The notes below the pieces were generated by a model. The model saw only the letters and a program-made list of their open reading frames with translations. It was not told the DNA's origin and made no database searches. Shown here one piece after another: positions 31,592 through 40,287 of a stretch of DNA of 41,542 nucleotides; positions within the stretch are counted from its first letter, which is position 1, and every line of letters starts with the position of its first letter. The position numbers and the translations under genes were made by a program. This DNA comes from an uncultured Flavobacteriales bacterium (GTDB lineage Bacteria > Bacteroidota > Bacteroidia > Flavobacteriales > Crocinitomicaceae): contig CAMLLB010000032.1 of assembly GCA_946480815.1 (NCBI GenBank), positions 1-41,542 of the forward strand, written 5' to 3'.

Positions 31592-32341
31592 CTAAGAACG
31601 GTCTTCTTCAAATAAAACTTTTGTCTTATGCTTTAGTAACTTGAAAATCAAGCTAAACAATAAAGCACCTGCAATCCAATAAACATAACATAATGGGTTT
31701 GCAATGGTCCATGTCATGAAATATTCACGAATACCTGCCACGAAAACGAAGCCCAAAACAGTTGCGGAGATCCCGGAATATTCCCGTCGTAAAATGGTCT
31801 TCATAGAGAAAGGAATATCTCCTTTGATATAATTTTTCATGCTTGGCCAGAAAGCCGGAACAGAATTCGACCAATTCACGTAGCTGTCACCGAATTTACG
31901 TTCCAGGAAACGTTCTTCAGCAAACATAATTCGCTCATAATAGATCCAGAACAACAGGCTTACGATAATAATGAAGTAAATATTGAATGTAAAACACACG
32001 ATCCCGATCCACATGAAATAATTTCCTAAATAAAGTGGGTGACGAACTGTAGAATAAATTCCTTTTGTATTTAAAGCTTCGGCAACTTGTTCCTGGGTAT
32101 TTCTTCCTGAAGTGTTTTTATTACTCGTTCCGATAGCAATAGCGCGGATTACCTGTCCCAATATTGACATAGCAATTGCAGCCCCGGTACAGATGTAATA
32201 CCAGCGTGAATCGTCCATAATACATTGAACATCTGTAAAATAGATTACAGGAATAGCTAAAACGAATAAAATAACAGGAATTTGTCCTCTGTATTTGAAG
32301 AGCTTGTTTCCGTTTTTTTCAAATGAATGTACTAACGCCAT
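31592..32341 (-). CDS. Isoprenylcysteine carboxyl methyltransferase-like membrane methyltransferase
   Basis: 249 aa, about six helices. The ICMT/PEMT core is STVRHPLYLGNYFMWIG, then a hairpin helix pair and YYERIMFAEERFLERKFGDSYVNW, the SAM-binding signature of the family. Bacterial members methylate unknown membrane-embedded substrates. The initiator ATG at 32341 diverges from the START-like gene at 32404 across a 62-bp spacer. Confidence 0.85.
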   Translation of the reverse strand: MALVHSFEKNGNKLFKYRGQIPVILFVLAIPVIYFTDVQCIMDDSRWYYICTGAAIAMSILGQVIRAIAIGTSNKNTSGRNTQEQVAEALNTKGIYSTVRHPLYLGNYFMWIGIVCFTFNIYFIIIVSLLFWIYYERIMFAEERFLERKFGDSYVNWSNSVPAFWPSMKNYIKGDIPFSMKTILRREYSGISATVLGFVFVAGIREYFMTWTIANPLCYVYWIAGALLFSLIFKLLKHKTKVLFEEDRS

Positions 32342-32403
32342 GAAAGAAATGTGTATATTTCGAAAATGATTTTTCGGCGCGAAGTTAACATTATTAAACT
32401 ACT

Positions 32404-32793
32404 ATGACAAAAAAGGAACAATTCGAATTAGAATATGTATTAAAAACCTCACCACGGGTTCTGGATAAATTGCTGTCAACACCTGATGGATTGAGCGAAT
32501 GGTTTGCCGATGATGTTATTGTAAAAGATGATATGTATACCTTCCATTGGGATGGAAGCGAGGAACAAGCGCGTTTGATCTCCAAAAAAGCCGGAGAATA
32601 CATTAAATGGCAATGGCTGAATGATGAAGAAGATGAATTGGAAACATTCTTCGAAATGAAATACACCATTGATCCCATGACAAAAGTGGTGATCCTGACA
32701 GTTTCGGATTTTGCCGAAAGAACAGAAAAAGATGAAATCGTCCGACTTTGGGAATCACAGATCAGTGATCTCAGAAGAGTTATCGGGGCGTAA
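32404..32793 (+). CDS. START-like (SRPBCC) domain protein
   Basis: 129 aa: KKEQFELEYVLKTSPRVLDK, LSTPDGLSEWFADDV, FHWDGSEEQARL and a long C-terminal helix (EKDEIVRLWESQISDLRRVIG). This is the Bacteroidota START-like family, a one-domain hydrophobic-pocket fold; ligand unknown. Cytoplasmic. A family A hairpin begins 7 bp after its stop. Confidence 0.87.
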   Translation: MTKKEQFELEYVLKTSPRVLDKLLSTPDGLSEWFADDVIVKDDMYTFHWDGSEEQARLISKKAGEYIKWQWLNDEEDELETFFEMKYTIDPMTKVVILTVSDFAERTEKDEIVRLWESQISDLRRVIGA

Positions 32794-32799
32794 TGATTT

Positions 32800-32839
32800 A
32801 AAACAGTAGGGGCGGAAAATTTTCCACCCCTACTGTTTT
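32800..32839. terminator. 40-bp palindrome, bidirectional terminator (family A)
   Basis: AAAACAGTAGGGGCGGAAAA with its complement bearing one mismatch (TTTTCCACCCC), between convergent genes that end at 32793 and 32845. Confidence 0.85.
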
Positions 32840-32844
32840 TACTG

Positions 32845-34539
32845 CTAATTCAATGCATTGATCGAATCCATTAAATTCTTGCTGATATCCTCCAGTGCAG
32901 ACTGAGAGAAATCGAATTTCAACCCGGCTGTTTCATAGATCTCCGGAATGGATTTCGTATAACCGAGTGACAGAGCGTTTTTATAATCTGTCAAAGCTTT
33001 TGCCGGATTCTTTTTATAATTATTCCAAACTCCCAAAGCACCCAATTGCGCAATTCCATATTCAATATAATAGAAAGGAACTTCAAACAGATGCAATTGT
33101 TTCTGCCAGGAACTCTCCAAAACAGTTTCGTATCCTTCGTAATCAACCAACCCGGTCCCGAATCGTTGACTTAAACGAAGCCATTCCTGTGTTCTTTCAG
33201 CTGTTGAATGTGTCGGATGAGTATAGATCCAATGTTGGAATGCATCAATCTGCGCGATCCAGGGCAATACTTTTACCACCGATTCCAATTGCTCCAATTT
33301 AGCACGTCGCAGATCATTATCGTTGGTGTAAAATTCGTTCCAAAGTTCCATTGTCAGTAATTCCATTGACATTGAAGCCAGCTCTGCCACTTCCGAAGGC
33401 AACGATTTGAAGCCGGTCAGTTCCAGGTCACGACTTAAGAATGAATGCACCGCATGACCACCTTCATGAACCATTGTTGTCAAGTCTCTTTGAGCTCCGG
33501 CAGCATTCATAAAAATAAACGGGATTCCGGATTCATAAAGCGGATAATTGTATCCTCCGGGAGCTTTTCCAACCTTTGAATCCAAATCAAGAAAACCTCC
33601 GCTTTTCATTGTTTTCAGACAATCTCCGAAATAGGTGTCCAGTTTTTGGAAAACCGCAATCGATTTATCCAACAATTCTTCACCGTTTTGAAACGGTTTC
33701 AATGGTACCAAACCGTCCGGATCAACTTCCGTATCCCAGGGTTTCAATTTGGGCTTACCCAATTTCTCCAGTTTTTTCAGGTTCAATTGTTTCACGATCG
33801 GAACAATTAATTTCTCAATAGCGTCGTGAAAAGCCAAACAATCTTCCACTGTGTAATCAAATCGGCCCAATGCCTTAAACTTGTAATCGCGGTAATCCGA
33901 ACAATCAGCATTCTTCGCCACCCGGTTTCTCAATTGGACCAACTGATTGAATAAATCATCCAATGCATCACGATCCTGTAATCTTCTGGATGTAATTAAA
34001 TCATAAACCTCCTTACGAACGGTTTCATCCGGGTCTTTGAGAAAATTGGCTGCTTGGGGCATTGTCAATTCCTTTCCCTGATAAGTAATCATTTGCTTAC
34101 CGGAAATAGCTCCAAATTGTTGACTCAACGTACTCAATTCCGTTTCAAGTGCAATATTTTCTTCACGGAACAATTCCAATGCAGACTGAACTCCTCTGAA
34201 ATAGATCGCATATGCTTTATCTTCAGCCAATTCCTTAACAAAAGGAGAAGCCATCATCTTTTGGTTCAAAGAATCCTCGAAAGGAGCGAGGTTGGGTTGA
34301 ATTTCCGTGACAAAAAACTGGTATGATTCTGTTAGCTTTTCATCCAGGGTATTGATCGTCATTCTAATATAACGCCAGGCCATATTTTCTTCCAGCACAG
34401 CTTCCAATTCACTTTTATCGGATAACCATTGTTTAAACGATTCTTTGGAAGAAATATCCCGGTTTTGAAGATCTGAAAGATACGATTCTACGGATTTCCA
34501 ACTTTCGCAATTAAAGTCGGCTGAAACAAATTTTCTCAT
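32845..34539 (-). CDS. M3 family oligoendopeptidase F-like metallopeptidase
   Basis: 564 aa from ATG 34539 (MRKFVSADFN). The zinc site HEGGH has H358, E359 and H362, with the downstream glutamate in PSEVAELASMSMELL; IAQIDAFQHWIY and FYYIEYGIAQLGAL are further M3 landmarks. It cleaves short peptides in the cytosol. The frame is open 13 codons further, but those cover promoter-like DNA (TATTTTTG four bases before the ATG) and reach into a terminator palindrome. Sequence length is normal for the family. Confidence 0.92.
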   Translation of the reverse strand: MRKFVSADFNCESWKSVESYLSDLQNRDISSKESFKQWLSDKSELEAVLEENMAWRYIRMTINTLDEKLTESYQFFVTEIQPNLAPFEDSLNQKMMASPFVKELAEDKAYAIYFRGVQSALELFREENIALETELSTLSQQFGAISGKQMITYQGKELTMPQAANFLKDPDETVRKEVYDLITSRRLQDRDALDDLFNQLVQLRNRVAKNADCSDYRDYKFKALGRFDYTVEDCLAFHDAIEKLIVPIVKQLNLKKLEKLGKPKLKPWDTEVDPDGLVPLKPFQNGEELLDKSIAVFQKLDTYFGDCLKTMKSGGFLDLDSKVGKAPGGYNYPLYESGIPFIFMNAAGAQRDLTTMVHEGGHAVHSFLSRDLELTGFKSLPSEVAELASMSMELLTMELWNEFYTNDNDLRRAKLEQLESVVKVLPWIAQIDAFQHWIYTHPTHSTAERTQEWLRLSQRFGTGLVDYEGYETVLESSWQKQLHLFEVPFYYIEYGIAQLGALGVWNNYKKNPAKALTDYKNALSLGYTKSIPEIYETAGLKFDFSQSALEDISKNLMDSINALN

Positions 34540-34577
34540 AACACAAAAATAAAATAAAGTAGTAATGAAACCCCACA

Positions 34578-34617
34578 AAAACAGTAGGGGCGGAAAATTT
34601 TCCGCCCCTACTGTTTT
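34578..34617. terminator. Perfect 40-bp palindrome terminator (family A)
   Basis: AAAACAGTAGGGGCGGAAAA and its exact complement, 15 bp behind the DUF5606 stop and before the peptidase promoter on the same strand, so it insulates the two genes. Confidence 0.88.
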
Positions 34618-34632
34618 ATATAATTATGAATG

Positions 34633-35286
34633 CTATTTTCCTCTGGAAGAACCTGTTTTAGGCGCAGCCACTTTTTTAGCGCTTGTAGCCTTAGCAGATG
34701 CTTTAGCCGGAGCCTTTGCCGCAGGAGTTTTCGCTGTTGCCGCTTTTGGAGCTGCTGCCTTCTTAGCAGGAGCCTTTTTTGCAGGCGCTTTCTCTTCTTT
34801 TTTACCAGCTTCAGCAGTTGTTTTTGCTGACTTATCCTTCGGTTTTTCATCTTTGTCAGATGAAGCCTTAGTCTTCGAAGGCTTTGCTTTCTCTTCTTTC
34901 TCTTCAGGTACCAATGCACCTGCTTTCAATAACAAGTTATACCATTGGAAGATTTTCTTGATATCTGAAGCGTATACACGCTCCTGGTCGAAATTAGGCA
35001 ATACTTCGATCAAGTATGCTTTCAACTTATTTTGATCTTCTTTGTGAGAAATCGTTTCTTTCCCTTTTTCTTTTTCGAAAATTGAAGTAAAGATTTCCTT
35101 TAACGGTTTGTCATCGTCATAGGTATAGATAGAAATGTCATCCAAAGCGGAAATTCTGTCTGAAGCGTACGCAGGAACGCGCTTTTTGTCTTCCAACGAT
35201 TCTACGATGATGTTGTTTTTACCTTGTGCCAATACTTTATAAAGTCCTGGTTTTCCCGAAATAGCAATGATACCTGTTAAATTCAT
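34633..35286 (-). CDS. DUF5606 protein with Lys/Ala-rich tail
   Basis: 217 aa. The N-terminal 125 residues are the conserved domain: MNLTGIIAISGKPGLYKVL, then GKNNIIVESLEDKKRVPAY, and VYASDIKKIFQWYNLLLK. After about residue 130 the tail is low complexity, first acidic/basic (KEEKAKPSKTK), then repeats of APAKKAPAKKAAAP type as in histone H1-like proteins, suggesting nucleic-acid contact (inference). The tail DNA gives long spurious frames on the other strand. Separate transcript with its own palindromic terminator. Confidence 0.85.
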   Translation of the reverse strand: MNLTGIIAISGKPGLYKVLAQGKNNIIVESLEDKKRVPAYASDRISALDDISIYTYDDDKPLKEIFTSIFEKEKGKETISHKEDQNKLKAYLIEVLPNFDQERVYASDIKKIFQWYNLLLKAGALVPEEKEEKAKPSKTKASSDKDEKPKDKSAKTTAEAGKKEEKAPAKKAPAKKAAAPKAATAKTPAAKAPAKASAKATSAKKVAAPKTGSSRGK

Positions 35287-35323
35287 TCGATTAAATTATT
35301 TGAGCCAAAAATACTGCTTCTTT

Positions 35324-37909
35324 TTAATTCTTCACAATTTTCACCTGAAAGTATTGAACATCTGTGTGAATAATTAAATAATATGTACCGTTTTCCAATT
35401 CCGAAATAGAAATTTCATGTTTCCCGTTTGAAATGGATTTAACCGTTCTTCCCTGAACATCAACTACTTGAACGTCTATTAATGGAATAGAAGCATCAAT
35501 AATCAGATTCCCCTGTGTCGGATTCGGGTAAACATGAATTTGATCAGCCAACTCATCAATTCCTAACGAAGGATTGTAAGGTTGTGAAAAAACTTCACAT
35601 CCATCCGTACTTGTTCTTGAAACTGTAAAGAAAGAAGAGGAAGGCAAAGTAATCGTATAAGTTGTTCCGGTGGCTCCCGGAATCGCAACTCCGTTTTCAT
35701 ACCATTGTAAATCCGGATAAGGGTCTGTTGAAAGCAATGTCCCGTTTACGTTAATTACCGGAGCGGGAGGAGCTGAAAGTGCTACAACAGCAAGTGTATC
35801 CGAATAGGAAACACATCCGTTCTGGTCGTAAGCAGTAAAATAAACGTCCCCGGAAGTTGTCATAACGGAATTCAATGTCGTATCTCCATTCATCCATTGA
35901 ATGGAATATCCCGGAATGGAGGCCGTTGAAATAGCACTGTCACCCGGACAAAACAAAGAATCTAATGCTAATGTATTGGTGAAATTCGATTGCAGCATCA
36001 GGTTCAAAGCATGTACTTTCCCGTATCCATAAGCATTATTCGGGATTGTTCCTGTAAACATATCCGTAAATGCCGTGGAATGAAGTGCGTCCAGGAAACT
36101 TTGATAATTTCCTTTGGAACATTTCTCCAGGTAAAGCGCTGCAATTCCGGCAACAACAGGTGAAGCCATCGATGTTCCTCCATTTCGCACGTGCAAACCA
36201 TCATTTGACATTGCAGCATTAAATCCGGGATCATTCAATAACCAAAACGGTCCGGCACTTAAAGAAATATCTCCGCAAGCTACTACATCCGGTTTAATAT
36301 GCCCGGTTCTTGTCGGGCCTTTGGAAGAGGCCGGTGTTAATTGACCAACAGCCGTGTAATTCGGTGGATTCGGCAAATAGGTATTCCCGTTATTATCAAT
36401 GTGACTGTATCTGTTTCGGATATTCCCAACTGTAACGACTTTTGGAGAACAGTTCCAGGATGAAACGATCGTTTGTAAAGTATCCGGCATATGGTAATAT
36501 TGGATATTCGCATAAACACCGGTAGAAGGGAGTCCGTTACTTAACATGTCATTCAAAGCGATTGCAGCAGAACCACTCCATGCGTCGTAACTTCCCAATC
36601 CTTTTGTTTTAAAGGCATAGAGATACGTCGCTGAATCCACATGCGTAAAATAGAATTCCAAATGCAGGTTCGGACCAACAATTTCAGGGTAGATCTCTAA
36701 CGTCGCAATGCGGTTTGATCCGTTCCAAAGCGTATCTTTAATGGTAGTTCCTACACCTGTGTTTGCAGCGCGGTAAATCAATTCAGCACGCTCTTCAAAA
36801 CTTCCCGACGACAAATTCGCACCCCATGAATAACTCCATCCTGCATCCGAAAGATCTGTCCATACATCCAGGTAAACCGTATTCGCACCCAATTGACTTC
36901 CCGGATTCGGCTGTACCCAAACAAACGAAGTATCCGCGTCCACATCGCCGTGAACATGGTATTTACCCCACGCACCCGAGTTCCCTGCGGCACATACTAT
37001 GATTCGCCCGTCTTTTTCGTCCAGCAGGTTATCCATTAAAACGGCTGCCGGATCTGTCCCGTCGTGGCTTCCCAAATAAGATCCGACCGACAAGTTAACA
37101 ACCGCAGGAAGTCCCAATTCATCTGCTTTTTTGAATACAAAGTCACAGGCATCTGCCACTGTCATAGTCCAGTTGGGTAAATTGAAATTTGTTTCGATAA
37201 TAATGATCTTTGCTTCAGGGGCCATTCCGGTTTCTTTCCCATTGGCCAATCCGCTCGAAACCCCGGCACCTGCAACGGAAGTTCCGTGAGCAGAGGCTTC
37301 TTCCATACTTCCGCAAGTTCCGCCCTGAATGTCCGCAGCGGTCCATAACTGGCCGTAGCCGTAGGGTTGTGGTGTGTTTGCAGCGACAGGAAGTGTGTGA
37401 TCCCAATAATAAAGCACCCGTGTATTTCCATTAATATCTTTAAAATCTGCATGATTGTAATCCAAACCTTGATCCACAAAGCCAACAATAACATCTTTTC
37501 CCGTAAAAGGAGTTTGCAAACCACCCAAGCCCTGGTGAACCGGTTTTACAAAGTGTTTTACCAATGTGGAATCGTTCAATGCTTTTGGTGACGAAAACTC
37601 GAGGTAAAAAGATTTGATCACTTTGGAATCCATGGCTGTTTTGATCCAACTCGGTTTCGCCTGGATATAAATCCACTCGCGAGTTACCTGTTTCACAGAG
37701 ATTTCTTTATCAGCCAATAAAGCGTCCAGATTTCCGGAATTTGTAACTGCAAAAGCTACTGGAATACCCGGTTGTTCTTCCAATAGTTTCTTGAAACGGA
37801 AATTATCTGTTTGTGCAAAACCTGATACTGAATTAATTAAAATTAATCCTGCTATGAATAATATTTTATTTACTTTCACCGCTTGTTGTAGTAGTTTTCC
37901 TATGAACAT
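35324..37909 (-). CDS. Secreted S8 (subtilisin) peptidase with T9SS type A sorting domain
   Basis: 861 aa. Signal peptide ending about residue 33 (VSGFAQ). The catalytic triad is D146 (GFVDQGLD), H208 (SAHGTSVAG) and S580 (GGTSMASPVVAG); a large insert with IVCAAGNSG and beta-rich parts separates H and S. Then an Ig/PKD-like region (about 640-775) and the type IX secretion C-terminal domain (VYPNPTQGNLIID ... SELENGTYYLIIHT ... KIVKN). It is thus exported across the outer membrane by T9SS. Divergent from the next subtilase with a 102-bp spacer. The first 12 residues before VNKILF might not be translated. Confidence 0.92.
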   Translation of the reverse strand: MFIGKLLQQAVKVNKILFIAGLILINSVSGFAQTDNFRFKKLLEEQPGIPVAFAVTNSGNLDALLADKEISVKQVTREWIYIQAKPSWIKTAMDSKVIKSFYLEFSSPKALNDSTLVKHFVKPVHQGLGGLQTPFTGKDVIVGFVDQGLDYNHADFKDINGNTRVLYYWDHTLPVAANTPQPYGYGQLWTAADIQGGTCGSMEEASAHGTSVAGAGVSSGLANGKETGMAPEAKIIIIETNFNLPNWTMTVADACDFVFKKADELGLPAVVNLSVGSYLGSHDGTDPAAVLMDNLLDEKDGRIIVCAAGNSGAWGKYHVHGDVDADTSFVWVQPNPGSQLGANTVYLDVWTDLSDAGWSYSWGANLSSGSFEERAELIYRAANTGVGTTIKDTLWNGSNRIATLEIYPEIVGPNLHLEFYFTHVDSATYLYAFKTKGLGSYDAWSGSAAIALNDMLSNGLPSTGVYANIQYYHMPDTLQTIVSSWNCSPKVVTVGNIRNRYSHIDNNGNTYLPNPPNYTAVGQLTPASSKGPTRTGHIKPDVVACGDISLSAGPFWLLNDPGFNAAMSNDGLHVRNGGTSMASPVVAGIAALYLEKCSKGNYQSFLDALHSTAFTDMFTGTIPNNAYGYGKVHALNLMLQSNFTNTLALDSLFCPGDSAISTASIPGYSIQWMNGDTTLNSVMTTSGDVYFTAYDQNGCVSYSDTLAVVALSAPPAPVINVNGTLLSTDPYPDLQWYENGVAIPGATGTTYTITLPSSSFFTVSRTSTDGCEVFSQPYNPSLGIDELADQIHVYPNPTQGNLIIDASIPLIDVQVVDVQGRTVKSISNGKHEISISELENGTYYLIIHTDVQYFQVKIVKN

Positions 37910-38011
37910 TTTTTTAAACCTTTAATATAGAATACTCGCAATATCTTTCTGCAAATTAAGATATTTGTTTAAAAGGAATTGTATTCCAATCAAAAAAAGA
38001 ATTAGATAGTC

Positions 38012-39586
38012 ATGAAGAAAAGAATTCTCACATTGTCATTTGCCCTGTTTTCTGTAGGTGTAATGAACTTTATTTATGGTCAGAAAATCGAAGAAATCAA
38101 AAACTGGTATAATGGGCCGACTCCAGGGATGAATACTGAAAAAGCTTATTCTACTTTGAAAAAGCAGCAATCAACAACAGTTGTAGTCGCAGTTATTGAT
38201 TCGGGAATAGATGTTGAGCACAAAGATTTGCAGGGAAAAATCTGGACAAATGAAGATGAAATTCCAAACAATGGAATTGACGACGATAAAAACGGTTACA
38301 TTGATGATGTTCACGGTTGGAACTTCCTTGGTAGCCCGGATGGACAGAATCAGGATTTTGCTCGTTTGGAAAAAACACGTATTTGCGCTGAGCTGCATGC
38401 AAAATTCAAAGACAAATCCGAGTCCGATATCTCTGCTACAGAGAAAGCTGATTACACAAAATACAAAGAGCTTTTAAAATCAATCGAAGCAGAACGTCAG
38501 GGAAATCTTGCAGCTTTGGAACAATACACGCAATTGGAGCAAATGTTCCCGATGCTGAAAGCAAAATTGGTAGAGAAATTAGGTGAGAACTTCACTGAAA
38601 AAGATGTGGATGAATGGAAAGCAGAATCTCCACAGGACCTTCAATTGAAGCAAATCGGAAAATACATTGCAAACGGGCAATTGTCTGAGGATGCCATCAA
38701 AGAAGGAGTTCAGCATTTGAACGCAAGTGCAAATTACCAATTGAACATGGATTACAACGATCGTCAGTTCATTGGAGACGATCCGGATGATTTCAACGAT
38801 GTTCATTACGGAAACAATGACGTGGAAGGACCGGATGCATTGCATGGTACACACGTTGGTGGAATTATCGGAGCAGTTAGACATAACGAATTCGGAGGTG
38901 ACGGTGTTGCTGAAAACATTCGTTTGATGTCTGTACGTGCAGTTCCGGATGGAGATGAGCAGGATAAAGATGTTGCTTTGGCTATCCGCTACGCAGTAGA
39001 CAATGGAGCTTCTGTTATCAACATGTCATTTGGTAAAGCTTACTCAAAACACCAGAAAGAAGTATACGACGCAATGGCGTATGCCGATTCTAAAGGAGTT
39101 CTATTAGTTCACGCTGCAGGAAATGACGGTGTAAACCTGGATGAAAATCCGAACTTCCCTACAAACGAATATTCATTCCAATCAAAACCGTTGGATATGT
39201 ACCTGTGTGTAGGAGCATCTACAAGAAACAAAAAACACCTTGCTGCTGATTTCTCAAACTACAGCCCGCGCCAGGTAAATATTTTTGCTCCGGGATTTGA
39301 GATTTACAATACGGTTCCTCAAAGTGATTACAAGATCCTTCAAGGTACTTCTATGGCTGCGCCAATGGTTTCAGGAGTTGCAGCTTTATTGAAGTCTTAC
39401 TTCCCTTCATTAACAATGAAAGAAATTAAAGATATCATGCTGGCTTCTGCGAAACAATACAAAGGAACGATGATCCCTGCTCCGGGAAGCGGATCTTCTG
39501 TAGACTTCGGAACACTTTCTACAACAGGTGGAGTAATCGATATTTCTGCTGCGGTAAAAATGTGCCAGGCAAAAGTTAAAAAGTAA
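38012..39586 (+). CDS. S8 (subtilisin) peptidase without sorting domain
   Basis: 524 aa with a signal peptide (to about Q24). Catalytic triad D63 (VVAVIDSGID), H278 (LHGTHVGGI) and S447 (QGTSMAAPMVSG). Between D and H lies a long insert: a DEIPNNGIDDDKNGYIDD segment like a calcium-binding loop, then a helical, Lys/Glu-rich stretch (about 118-240). No T9SS tail follows the catalytic domain, so it likely stays periplasmic or leaves by another route. Followed by a good terminator. Confidence 0.92.
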   Translation: MKKRILTLSFALFSVGVMNFIYGQKIEEIKNWYNGPTPGMNTEKAYSTLKKQQSTTVVVAVIDSGIDVEHKDLQGKIWTNEDEIPNNGIDDDKNGYIDDVHGWNFLGSPDGQNQDFARLEKTRICAELHAKFKDKSESDISATEKADYTKYKELLKSIEAERQGNLAALEQYTQLEQMFPMLKAKLVEKLGENFTEKDVDEWKAESPQDLQLKQIGKYIANGQLSEDAIKEGVQHLNASANYQLNMDYNDRQFIGDDPDDFNDVHYGNNDVEGPDALHGTHVGGIIGAVRHNEFGGDGVAENIRLMSVRAVPDGDEQDKDVALAIRYAVDNGASVINMSFGKAYSKHQKEVYDAMAYADSKGVLLVHAAGNDGVNLDENPNFPTNEYSFQSKPLDMYLCVGASTRNKKHLAADFSNYSPRQVNIFAPGFEIYNTVPQSDYKILQGTSMAAPMVSGVAALLKSYFPSLTMKEIKDIMLASAKQYKGTMIPAPGSGSSVDFGTLSTTGGVIDISAAVKMCQAKVKK

Positions 39587-39608
39587 ATTCATTTATAATT
39601 TGAATCAT

Positions 39609-39639
39609 AATACCGTCTCGACCTGGTCTTGACGGTATT
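39609..39639 (+). terminator. Rho-independent terminator of the second subtilase gene
   Basis: AATACCGTC / GACGGTATT stem with a 13-base loop, followed by six more T; it ends 13 bp before the next ATG. Confidence 0.85.
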
Positions 39640-39652
39640 TTTTTTATCGCTT

Positions 39653-40129
39653 ATGAAAACACTAAAACTCATTCCAATCCTGTTGATCGGTTTCTTTATC
39701 GCCAGTGCATTTGTTACTCCGGGACCATCAGAAACAGAAAAGATCGATCAATTGATCGACAATTGGCACAAAGCTGCTGCTGAAGCAAACTATACCAATT
39801 ACTTCGCACTTATGGCAGATAATTTCATTTTCCTGGGAACAGATCCGGCAGAGCGCTGGAACAAAGAACAATTCGGAGAGTTTTGCAAACCTTATTTTGA
39901 CCAGGGAAAAGGCTGGGATTTCCGGAAAATTGAGCGTCATATTGAAATTTCTAAAGACGGAAAAATTGCCTGGTTTGATGAAAAGATCAGTACCTGGATG
40001 AAAGACTGCAGGGGAAGCGGAGTTTTGATCAAAACAGGAAAAGAATGGAAACTGAGTCAATACAACCTGGCCGTTCTGATCGAAAACGATAAGATCCAGG
40101 ATTTTATTAAGTTGAGAAACGGAAAGTAG
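39653..40129 (+). CDS. NTF2/SnoaL-like secreted protein
   Basis: 158 aa with a signal peptide (MKTLKLIPILLIGFFIASAF). The mature part has IDQLIDNWHKAAAEANYTNYF and FIFLGTDPAERWNKEQFGEF, then WDFRKIERHIEI and IAWFDEKI, the cone-shaped NTF2-like fold of the SnoaL_3/DUF4440 group. Ligand or enzymatic role unknown. ATG 39653 is chosen over a TTG in the preceding terminator. Confidence 0.82.
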   Translation: MKTLKLIPILLIGFFIASAFVTPGPSETEKIDQLIDNWHKAAAEANYTNYFALMADNFIFLGTDPAERWNKEQFGEFCKPYFDQGKGWDFRKIERHIEISKDGKIAWFDEKISTWMKDCRGSGVLIKTGKEWKLSQYNLAVLIENDKIQDFIKLRNGK

Positions 40130-40130
40130 A

Positions 40131-40197
40131 CTTCGACTACGCTCAGCCTCCTTTTGATAAGAAAACAAAATCGGAAAGGTCATTGAGCGGAGTCGAA
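40131..40197. repeat. Inverted repeat, family D (second copy)
   Basis: CTTCGACTACGCTCAG (40131-40146) faces TTGAGCGGAGTCGAA (40183-40197), with AGCCTCC after the left arm as in the copy at 18149. It starts 1 bp after the NTF2-like stop codon. Confidence 0.75.
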
Positions 40198-40287
40198 ATG
40201 CCTTTTCCAATCACTTCACAATAATCGTTAACGCCATAAACCCTGGTACTGAATTTGTTATCTTATTGAGTGAGTAAAACACTTGAT

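Noticed and set aside
34565..35035. Long plus-strand frame rich in Ala/Phe/Leu opposite the DUF5606 gene
   Set aside because: It is a mirror of the Lys/Ala-rich repeat tail on the other strand and also runs through a terminator palindrome.
37162..37524. Minus-strand frame of 120 codons inside the T9SS subtilase gene
   Set aside because: Alternative frame of a clear protease gene on the same strand.
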